DNA from: Symbiodinium natans
Lineage: Eukaryota > Sar > Dinophyceae > Suessiales > Symbiodiniaceae
Direction of reading: 5' to 3'
DNA: 64,000 nt
Assembly: GCA_905221605.1 (NCBI GenBank)
Contig: CAJNDS010002080.1
Coordinates: 1,269,596 to 1,333,595, forward strand
Below are positions 56,501 through 64,000 of the stretch, in pieces. How positions within the stretch are numbered: the stretch's first letter is position 1; every line of letters begins with the position of its first letter. The position numbers and the translations under genes were made by a program. The notes beneath the pieces were generated by a model. It saw only the letters and a program-made list of their open reading frames with translations. It ran no database searches and had not been told where the DNA came from.

Positions 56501-59500
56501 TTCCAGCTGATTCTAGCTCGTTCTAGAGCAAGAATCCAAAGCTGGAGCTACACATGCGACTTTGACATCGCACTGCTGAGCAGTTGAGGTGCGTGGTGTT
56601 CAACTGTGCCTCGGCATCATAGACGTTCTTCGCCAATCTTTTCCAGGAAGTGCAGCAGTGCTCATCAACTCCTCAACTCTAGCTTGCCTTGACTGGAGGC
56701 AGTGACTCCATGGACTACTTGCAGTTGGCCAAATTCTTCAAAGGCATCACAGTTCAAAGCTGTCAACGCAAGTGTTTTCAATAGCGCAACATGCATCGTT
56801 GTGCCACGCTTTCGTTCCATGGTGGTCATAAGTCTTGCATTGTTTTCTCATGCTTCTGTTCAAAAGTTGCTGTTATGCATTCGAGCCTGTGTGTGTGTGT
56901 TCATTTATCATCGAATGGTTTTCCAACACTGACTCCGCAAAATCTTCCATGTTGCGTTAGTCTCTTAAGCTTGGAGGTGGATTGATCGGAAGTACGAATG
57001 TGCCACCAAGACAGGAAGTATAGAGGCCGTAAAAGCACCAGAAAACCCTAAGCCCTAGGGTCCAAAAGCCGCAGAAAAGCCGCTACACCCCATGTAGCAA
57101 AAGGACGTATCTTGCCTAGGGCCTAGTGATGCCTAGTGCCTACAGGGCTCCTTATGAGAATCCTCGGGAAGGCCTGGCTTCCAGTGGATCCTGGTGCTGC
57201 TTCGACGAGTTCAACCGGATCTCACTTGAGGTCCTGTCAGTGGTTGCCCAGCAAATTCAGCAGATCTCCCTGGCGATCAAGCGACGTGTGGAAAAGTTTG
57301 TCTTCGAGGAGACCGAGATCAAGTTGGCGTCTTGCCTTGTCGAGGTAGAATTGCCTGGCAACGGTCACTGTCTCTGCCAGATACGGTGGTCCGTTGCATC
57401 TCCAGCCTTAAGTTTCTCGAAGCCCCATATTGTACCATGCCCATGTCCCAGGTCTTCCCAACAGAATCGGCTTGAGAAGGGCACTTCCCCACGTTTCCCC
57501 GCGGCTTCGCCACGTTTCCCACGTTCCCGAACAAAGGCTCACAACTGTGGGGACATCCTACAGAGACCCTGTAAGTCGCACTAAAGCTTTCAGGGACTGG
57601 CCCAGATGCACAAGTAGTCAGTAGTCCCGACAATCTCAATATTGGTGTCGAGCTACCTTTGAACCGGGGCCCTTTTCCAGAAAGTCAGGTGCCAACCTGC
57701 GCAGTGAACATCACCATGAATCCCGGCTATGCTGGTCGGTCTGAGCTTCCGGACAACCTGAAGGCACTTTTCCGACCTTGCGCCATGATGGCTCCTTGGT
57801 TAAGTCCTAGCAATGGGTCGCTGAAGCGTGGCTTTGTCAGCCTTGCGCAATCTTGCACCGCCACCTAGACCTAAACAACCGAGGTGCCCAACTACGCTCT
57901 GATTGCAGAGATCCGACTGTACTCCTTCGGCTACTCAGATGCCAAAGTCATTGGCACAAAGGCCACTATGGCCTTGAAGCTGTCCTCGGAGCAGCTCTCC
58001 CCACAACGCCACTATGACTTTGGCATGCGCGGTCTGAACGCTCTGCTGGTTGCAGGAGGCAATGGCAAGCGTACATACGGAGACAAGTATCCCGAGGATG
58101 TGATCGCGCTGCGTTCCTTCACAGATGTGAACCTGCCAAAGTTTACCACCGCTGACTTGCCCTTATTCAAGGGCATCATCGGTGACTTGTTCCCCGGCGT
58201 AGAGCTTCCTCCGAGCAACGCTGGAAAGCTCATGGCAACGATCGACATGGTCGCCGAGAAGAGAGGTCTGCAGCCGACGAAGCCGTTCACCACGAAGGTC
58301 GTCCAGCTTTGGGAGACTGTCCTTGTCAGACACGGCTTGATGACAGTGGGAATTCCACCATGTGGCAAGACGAACGTCAAGAATGTGCTTGCAGAGACGT
58401 TGGGTGAACTGGCCGATGGAGAAGAAATGATGCCTGTGACCCAGTATGTGATGAACCCCAAGTCAATCACTCAGGGTCAGCTGTATGGCGAGAGCGACTT
58501 GAACACGCAAGAATGGACGGACGGAGTGCTGGCAATTGCCGTGCGTGAAGCCATGAAAGCGTTTGGCGACGGTCGGCGTCAATGGGTCGTCCTGGATGGG
58601 CCGGTCGATGCCATCTGGATCGAGAACATGAATACAGTGCTTGACGACAACAAGAAGCTCTGTTTGAACAGTGGCGAGATCATCAAGCTCTCAACAGTGA
58701 CCACGATGTTGTTTGAGGTCAGGGATTTGGACTATGCATCGCCAGCCACCGTCTCCCGTGTAGGCATCGTGTTCCTGGAGCCTGACACCGACTTAGGCTG
58801 GAAGCCGATTGTGGACTCCTGGCTGCTCACGTTGCCAGACTACATCAAGGAGGAGCACAGGGATCAGCTGTTCTCGCTGTTCAACAACTACTTCGAAGTC
58901 CTCCTTGAGTGCACACATCGCGTGCGCACCCCCTTCGCAGTATCAGATGGATGGCTCTGCTGCATGGCAACAAGGATGATGGATGCCCTGATCGCCGATC
59001 AGACTGAAGGCTTCTGCAAAGAAGAAGTGAAGATCCCCGAGGGCGAGGAACCGGATGATGACATGGACATGGGGCAGAACTTCATGGACCGCGAAATTAT
59101 GATTTTCCAGCTCTTCTGGTTCACGATGACCTGGACTTGTGGCGCGTGCACGGACACAGATGGCCGCCTTTTTGTGTGTGACATCATCCGGCAGTGCATG
59201 GACAACAAGAAGGACTTGCTGCAGAAGTTCAACTTCGTTGCAGACTTCACGAAGGTGGATATCACTGGTGGTGGCAGCATGCCATCGGCACCCCGCAAAG
59301 GCTTGCTTCATGATTCGTTCATTGATCCTGTCGATGGGGGCAAGTGGAAGCCTTGGACGGAGCGTATTGAGGGCTTCGACATTCCCAAGGACACGCCCTA
59401 CCACACCATTGTCGTGCCTACATCTGACACCTGCCGAAATCAGTTCCTGATTCGAACGCTGATTGATCGGGGCTACAACATCCTCATCAGTGGTCCGACA

Positions 59501-62500
59501 GGAACGGCAAAGACTGCCTCCATCCAAGGCATGCTGCTGCAAGGTTTCAGCCCAGACAGCTATGCCACCAATGCCTTCGCATTCTCTGCACAGACAACGG
59601 CCAATCAGACCCAGGACGTCATTGATGGCAAGCTGGACAAGCGAAAGAAGGGTACCTTTGGGCCACCACCAAACAAGAAGATGTTGGTGTTCATCGATGA
59701 CTTGAACATGCCCTTCAAGGAGGAGTATGGTGCGCAGCCTCCTATTGAGATTCTCCGGCAGATGTTCATTCTCACACCGTTTGGATATGGCTGGTATGAC
59801 CGCAAAGGATGGGAGTTCCGCCAGCTGATTGACATTCACATGTTGGCCGCGATGTGCCCTCCAGGTGGAGGCAAGAACGACATTACAGATCGCTATTCCC
59901 GGTGGTTCAACTTGCTGTTTGTGACCCCGTTCGACGAGGAGAGCTTGAGCCGAATTTTCGTCACAGTGGTGAACAAATTCATGTCAGTCATGGCGCGTGA
60001 CGTCCTAGGAGCGGCTTCTGGTGCTGTCACAGCTACCCTTGAGGTTTACACCACCGTTCTGAAGGAGTTGTTGCCGACACCTGCCAAGTCACACTACACG
60101 TTCAACATGCGAGATGTCTCGAAGGTCTTCCAAGGAATCTGCCAATGTTCACGCGAATCTCTGCCAAAGGTAGATGACCTTGCCAAGTGCTGGCTGCACG
60201 AGTGTGAGCGCGTGTTCAAAGATCGACTGACCACCAAGCAAGACATGAACTGGTTCACAAATCTGTGCAAGCGCAACATGGACAAACACCTCAAACGCCC
60301 TTACGACCAAGCAGTCAAGCTGGAGCCTGTGATCTTTGCAGACTTCTGTGACCCAAAGTCGTCGGCATATGTTGAGATTCAGGACCATGAGAAGCTGTCG
60401 GCCAAGGTCCAGGAGTGCTTGGACGACTACAACTCGGTCAGCAAGATTCGCATGGATCTTGTGCTGTTCATGAGCTTTATCCAGCACATTTGCCGGGTCA
60501 TCCGCGTGCTACGGCTTCCGCTGGGCAATGCGCTGCTTGTGGGTGTCGGTGGCAGCGGACGCAAAGCAACCACCACCTTGGCAACGTACGTGGCGCAGTA
60601 CGAGCTGTTCCAGATCGAGATGTCCAAGGGCTACGGGATGAACGAGTGGCACGAGGACATGAAGCGGATGCTCATGAAGAGCGGCTCCCAGGATGTCAAC
60701 ACGACCTTCTTGTTCTCCGACACGCAGATCGCCAAGGAGGCCTTCCTGGAGGAAGTGTCTTCAATCCTGAACACGGGCGAGGTGCCGAATCTGTATGCCA
60801 ACGAGGATCGCTTGGAGATTACAGAAAAGTGCAGCAAGGGTGCGAACGCAGTTGGCAAGAACACGCCTGCAGAGATTTTCGGGTGGTATGTTGAGCAGTG
60901 TCGAAAGAACTTGCACATCGTGATTTGCATGTCGCCGATCGGATCTGCATTCCGAAACAGATTGCGCAGCTTTCCCAGTTTGGTCAACTGCTGTACCATT
61001 GATTGGTTCCATGAGTGGCCAGCCGATGCCCTGTCCGCAGTGGCAAACCAGTTCCTGTCCAAGGACAAGGACCTGGACTTCGACGACACCATCCGAACCA
61101 ATGTGACCAAGATTATGGTGCAAGCTCAGCAGAGTGTCTTCAGCTTGTCAGAAAAGTTCCTGCTCGAAGCCAAGCGCCACTTCTACGTCACTCCAACGTC
61201 ATACCTGGAGCTCATCAGCTCCTTTATCTCGACACTGAAGTCTCGGCGCCAGATCGTGCAGAAGGCCAAGTGGCGTTATGACACGGGGCTGGACAAGATC
61301 AACGACGCGAAAGAGCAGGTGTCAGCACTACAGATTGAGCTGAACGATTTGGAGCCCGTGCTCGAGAAGGCGGCGCAAGAAACGGGCGAGATGCGAGAGC
61401 GAGTGGAGGCGCAGCAGGCTGGGGCGGTTGAAAAGAAGGCAGTGGTTGAAGAAGAAGAAGCCAAGGCCAATGCCCAGAAGGCAAACGCCGCAGCCATCAA
61501 GGCCGACTGCGAGAAGGACTTGGCTGCTGCGCTGCCGGCTTATGAGGCTGCGTTGGAGGCGTTGAGCAAGCTGTCTAAGGGCGACGTGGGTGAAGTCCGC
61601 GGAATGAAGACCCCACCAGCCGGCGTGGTCCTGACAGCGCAAGCGATGTGCATCATGTTCGAGGTGAAGCCTGTGAAGGTTGCTGCGGCAGATGGCAAGG
61701 GCAAGGTGGATGACTACTGGGAGGCCGCCAAGAAGGAGCTTCTGGTGGACCCCTCACTCATCAACCGCATGGTAAACTATGACAAGGACAACATCCCAGA
61801 TGCCGTCATCAACAAGGTGAAGCCGCTCTATGACGATCCAGAATTCGAACCGGACAAGATCAAGAAGGGCTCACTTGCTGCGATGGGCATCTGCAAGTGG
61901 GTACGTGCCATGGTGGTTTATGACAAAGTAGCCAAGGAGGTGGGGCCCAAGCGACAGAAGTTGGCTGAAGCCGAGGCGGAAGTGGCAGAAGCAGAAGCCA
62001 CTGTAGCGGCAAAACAGGCAGAGCTGAAAGAGGTCATGGACATGGTGGCTGACCTTGAGGCACAGCTTCACGAGGCCAACGAGAAGGCCAAGGAGCTTCA
62101 GAGAAATCAGAAAGACTGCGCTGCCAAGCTTGCCCGAGCTGAGAAGTTGATCGATGGGCTGGGAGGAGAGCAGGCAAGTTGGACCGCAAAGAGCAAGAAG
62201 CTGGGTCTGGACTACAACAATCTGACTGGAGACATCTTGATCGCTTCTGGAATTCTTGCATACCTGGGGGTATTCACAAGTGCATACCGCAAAGAAGCTT
62301 GCGATGGATGGCTGCAGAAGTTGTCTGACTTGAAAATCCCAGCCAGCAAGGAGTTCAGCCTGCAGAGCCTAGGCATGAAAGCTTGGGGAGTATCCTGAAC
62401 AGGGCTTTGTTCCAGCGTTTCATCTAAGCTTCTAAACGTTGACATGAACGAGTGTTTGGTGCTGTCTCCTCGCTGAGGAAGTGTATCGGAGACGAGGTGA

Positions 62501-64000
62501 AGATCCGTCAGTGGGTCATCGAGTACTTGCCGAATGACTCGCTGTCCATTGACAATGCCATCATCTTGGATAACTCGCGCCGTTGGCCTCTGATGATCGA
62601 CCCGCAGATGCAAGCCAACAAGTGGACCAAGAAAAGCAATCCTGACATCAAAGCCCTGCGTCTCAACATGCCATACATCCGAGATCTGGAGAACTGCATC
62701 CAGTTTGGCACGCCCGTCCTCATTGAAAACATCGAGGAATCTCTGGATGCGATTCTTGATCCTGTTCTGCAGAAGGCGACATTCAAGCAGGGAACGCTCA
62801 CGATGGTCAGACTGGGTGACTCCACCATCGAGTGGTCCAAGGACTTCAAGCCCACTGCTCTGCAAAGCATCAGCGGTTTCATGTTTCCGCGTTAGGTTGA
62901 TGGCACATATCTAGACGCGCAGAGAAGCACTTAAATTCAGCGAGCCGAGGCTCTTCATCACAACGAAGTTGCCCAATCCTCATTTCCCGCCTGAGATCTG
63001 TGTCGCAGTCAGCATCCTGAACTTCATGGCCACGCAGGATGGCCTTCAGGATCAGATGCTTGGAATCGTTGTGGCTGCAGAGGAGCCAGCGACGGAGGAG
63101 AAGCGCGTGAACCTGGTGATTGAGTCTGCCAAGGCGAAGGCACAGCTGAAGGACCTTGAGGACAAGATCCTACAGCTTCTGAGTTCTTCGACAGGAAACA
63201 TCTTGGATGATGAGGAGCTCATTGAGACTTTGTCCAGCTCCAAGATTATGGGCACGAAGATCGAGGAGCAAGTGAAGCAGCAGGAGATTACGGCTGTCCA
63301 GATCGCAGAGGTCAGGCAAGTCTACAAGCGCCCTGGTCAGGAAGTCACCTCTGTTACTCGATGCAGCACCGTAAATAGGGGCAAGTCGTCGTAGACTTTG
63401 AGGTATCATGCGCTGCGGTGTGCTGCCTTGTACTTCATCATCGGCGACCTGTGCATCGTTGATCCCATGTACCAGCACTTTGGTGGCATCCGCAATCTGA
63501 GCTCCATGTGGGGTTGAACCAAACCCTAAACCCTAAACCCGAAACCTGCTTTCAGGTTCTCTCTGGATTGGTTCATCGCCATGTTCAACCAGTCCATCAG
63601 GCTGGGATGGCTTTGGCTTTCCTCTTATGACCTTATGCTTAGAGGTTAGGGGTTTAGGGTTTAGGGTTTTCCGATTATGCTTTCCCCCTGTTTTCCTGTT
63701 TTCGGGGAAGGATGGCGGAGCCAAAGGAAAGCAAGGACGAGCGCTTTGCAGAATTGTTCCGCTCCTTCATCCAGCTCCTTGGCATGGAAGTCCAACGCCT
63801 TTTCGCGTGGGGATTCTTCGTCGTGCCGCTCACGTCGCTGCAACAGCGACATGTGTCAGCCGCGCTTAGGCGCTTCAACTTTCACTCATGCTGACAGACC
63901 TGCCATCCATACACCAGGCTGCTCTTCATCATGGTCTGCCGTGGCCTCTTCGAGAAGGACAAGCTGCTGTACTCTGTCGCTCGCCGTGAATACACACAGA
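50600..64000 (+). CDS. Axonemal dynein heavy chain, 3' end outside the window
   Basis: Flagellar motor ATPase. In order: N-terminal tail fragments from [16 protein letters not shown] (about 50,611) and [20 protein letters not shown] (about 50,741); [20 protein letters not shown] (about 51,661); linker (52,240-55,150); AAA1 (56,090-57,790); AAA2, AAA3, AAA4, stalk and microtubule-binding domain in one exon (57,884 to about 62,390); AAA5 and the AAA5-AAA6 hinge (62,480-63,350); AAA6 start to the window edge, where [14 protein letters not shown] (about 63,934) is readable. AAA1 sequence ([34 protein letters not shown]) is of axonemal type. The stalk tip ([23 protein letters not shown]) most resembles single-headed inner-arm chains (DNAH1/3/7/12 group); the exact class is not settled. 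The 5' half has many small exons. The upstream boundary is uncertain: the recognisable tail is short, so the WD40 and PA14 exons upstream may be its N-terminus. Confidence 0.93.
51060..51240. repeat. TGTATA-rich low-complexity intron tract
   Basis: AT-rich GTATA/TGTATA words in the intron before the exon [18 protein letters not shown] (about 51,310). Confidence 0.85.
52160..52216. repeat. Short ATCATACATA-type tandem repeat
   Basis: Four to five units of CATAC/AATCATACATA just after the exon [13 protein letters not shown] (about 52,118). Intronic. Confidence 0.85.
52240..55310 (+). CDS. Dynein heavy chain linker (DHC_N2) exons
   Basis: A near-complete linker is readable in pieces: [20 protein letters not shown] (about 52,246), [13 protein letters not shown] (about 52,571), [15 protein letters not shown] (about 52,757), [20 protein letters not shown] (about 53,038), [20 protein letters not shown] (about 53,191), [20 protein letters not shown] (about 53,412), [20 protein letters not shown] (about 53,679), [20 protein letters not shown] (about 53,799), [20 protein letters not shown] (about 54,258), a [18 protein letters not shown] piece (about 54,519), [20 protein letters not shown] (about 54,902), [19 protein letters not shown] (about 55,097) and [16 protein letters not shown] (about 55,261). 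All expected blocks occur in order, each in its own exon of roughly 60-350 bases. The linker drives the power stroke. Confidence 0.9.
52344..52456. repeat. Degenerate telomere-like tract, G-rich then C-rich, in a dynein intron
   Basis: TTTGGGG, TTTAGGG, TTCAGGG variants (52,344-52,430) followed by TTTAAACCCTAAGCCCTAAA (about 52,435-52,456). It lies between the linker exons ending FANVLW and starting ESVLDRHW. Confidence 0.9.
55325..55443. other. Foldback of about 120 bp with GGGGGTGTAAGGG arms in a dynein intron
   Basis: The left arm starts with a run of ten or more G then TGTAAGGGAAGGGGGG...ATTCCC. The right arm is GGGAATATGGGGCCC...CTCTCATACACCCCCC. The outer parts are reverse complements with gaps. 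Possible miniature inverted-repeat element; no target duplication seen. Confidence 0.55.
55573..57790 (+). CDS. Dynein heavy chain AAA1 exons
   Basis: [19 protein letters not shown] (about 55,603) leads in. [20 protein letters not shown] then [17 protein letters not shown] are at 56,099-56,214. Walker A GPAGTGKT is exactly at 56,325-56,348. CVVFNC (about 56,590), [14 protein letters not shown] (about 56,708), [20 protein letters not shown] (Walker B, about 57,184), [20 protein letters not shown] (sensor, about 57,704) and ALFRPCAMM to 57,790 follow. AAA1 is the main ATP hydrolysis site and every catalytic motif is intact. It is spread over at least seven exons. Confidence 0.92.
57791..57883 (+). 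other. 93-base GC-AG intron, length a multiple of three
   Basis: GCTCCT...CCGAG|G between FRPCAMM and [10 protein letters not shown] of AAA1. These are adjacent in all axonemal dyneins, so the boundaries are firm. Unlike the other small introns it contains an in-frame stop. Confidence 0.85.
57884..62396 (+). CDS. Dynein heavy chain giant exon: AAA1 end, AAA2, AAA3, AAA4, stalk, microtubule-binding domain
   Basis: About 1,500 codons without interruption. AAA1 C-terminal part is residues 1-50. The AAA2 P-loop GIPPCGKT is at 58,349-58,372, followed by FDGPVD-like [16 protein letters not shown]. The AAA3 Walker A GPTGTAKT is at 59,492-59,515 and Walker [12 protein letters not shown] at 59,681. 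The AAA4 loop GVGGSGRK is at 60,542-60,565, with Arg at the usual Lys position, the common axonemal form GVGGSGR. The first stalk helix runs about 61,250-61,575, the microtubule-binding domain about 61,600-61,905 ([10 protein letters not shown] ... GICKWVRAM) and the returning helix to about 62,200. AAA5 then begins ([20 protein letters not shown]). The exon end lies near FSLQSLG (62,353-62,373); the frame stops at 62,396-62,398, inside the next intron. Confidence 0.95.
62450..64000 (+). CDS. Dynein heavy chain AAA5 to AAA6 exons (partial)
   Basis: [20 protein letters not shown] and [20 protein letters not shown] (62,491-62,607), [17 protein letters not shown] (about 62,699) and a [15 protein letters not shown] strand (about 62,806) form AAA5. 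[17 protein letters not shown] (about 62,954) and [20 protein letters not shown] (about 63,015), then the [20 protein letters not shown] helix pair (about 63,183), lead to AAA6. [17 protein letters not shown] (about 63,426) splices across an 81-base intron to [15 protein letters not shown] (63,557 on). Then [15 protein letters not shown] (about 63,728) and [20 protein letters not shown] at the window edge. The gene continues beyond 64,000. Confidence 0.9.
63475..63555 (+). other. 81-base GC-AG intron containing telomere heptamers
   Basis: GCACTT...TTTCAG|G. Removing it joins ATG TAC CA and G TTC TCT to give MYQFSLDWF, the expected AAA6 sequence. It holds AACCCTAAACCCTAAACCC at 63,521-63,540, so about a quarter of the intron is telomere-type repeat. 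Length is 27 x 3. Confidence 0.85.
63521..63541 (-). repeat. Telomere-type repeat (CCCTAAA)2-3 in the 81-base dynein intron
   Basis: Nearly three heptamers in C-rich orientation, next to the CTTTCAG acceptor. Confidence 0.9.
63643..63669 (+). repeat. Telomere-type repeat (TTTAGGG)3 in the next dynein intron
   Basis: Heptamers in G-rich orientation (GGTTAGGGGTTTAGGGTTTAGGG) in the intron after FNQSIR. The orientation is opposite to the tract 100 bases upstream. Confidence 0.9.

Noticed and set aside
58943..59839. 298-codon minus-strand ORF opposite the dynein exon
   Set aside because: It is antisense to highly conserved dynein AAA2-AAA3 coding sequence and has no recognisable domain; a coding shadow.
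60542..60565. AAA4 loop GVGGSGRK with Arg for Lys, as a possible loss of nucleotide binding
   Set aside because: GVGGSGR is the usual form of this loop in axonemal dyneins, so it is not an unusual defect.
1..64000. Search for a dinoflagellate spliced-leader relic (CCGTAGCCATTTTGGCTCAAG)
   Set aside because: No full or long partial copy was seen on either strand, so no gene here can be called a recycled mRNA on that basis.
1..64000. CRISPR arrays, bacterial operons, ribosomal RNA
   Set aside because: No regularly spaced repeats, no Shine-Dalgarno-led gene series and no rRNA-like conserved segments. The coding is spliced and eukaryotic.

Overview
The window looks like nuclear DNA of a dinoflagellate, possibly a Symbiodiniaceae-type alga. 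The evidence is GC-rich DNA in which nearly all recognisable coding lies on the + strand. Genes are cut into many short exons. Introns can be read precisely from protein continuity, and several start with GC instead of GT and end AG|G. Plant-type telomere heptamers (TTTAGGG/CCCTAAA) are scattered through the interior on both strands. A canonical dinoflagellate spliced-leader relic was not seen. The species call is inference.

Layout. 1-3.1 kb has no recognisable gene. 3.1-5.6 kb holds a METTL21-like (Methyltransf_16) protein methyltransferase. 7.5-8.8 kb holds a calcineurin-like metallophosphoesterase with all metal-binding blocks. 9.2-13.4 kb carries unrecognised, partly coiled-coil exons, telomere-like and TA-rich repeats, followed by an exact 169-bp tandem duplication (13,556-13,893). 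14.4-16.7 kb encodes a Q/E-rich WW-domain protein. 16.7-20 kb is structural: two TTTAGGG arrays facing one CCCTAAA array, then a 2.1-2.2 kb AT-rich element with terminal inverted repeats, internal tandem repeats and a nested 280-bp foldback. 21-22.2 kb is a multi-pass membrane protein. 22.7-24.8 kb is the ESCRT-III gene CHMP5/VPS60, with about 18 CCCTAAA units right behind its first exon. 25-41 kb contains many short coding-like exons of genes I do not recognise. 40.9-42.9 kb encodes an armadillo-like protein ending in a Tudor/Agenet-type domain.

The last third is flagellar. 43.8-46.8 kb encodes two PA14-like domains, 47.2-50.6 kb a WD40 propeller, and 50.6 kb to the window edge an axonemal dynein heavy chain (tail, linker, AAA1-AAA4, stalk, microtubule-binding domain, AAA5 and start of AAA6; the 3' end lies outside). 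These three blocks share a strand and follow one another without a recognisable terminal exon between them. The dynein part alone has little N-terminal tail. One possibility is therefore a single dynein whose tail is PA14-PA14-WD40; tandem separate genes is the alternative.

Exon limits are approximate unless an intron is stated exactly. Gene spans include introns.
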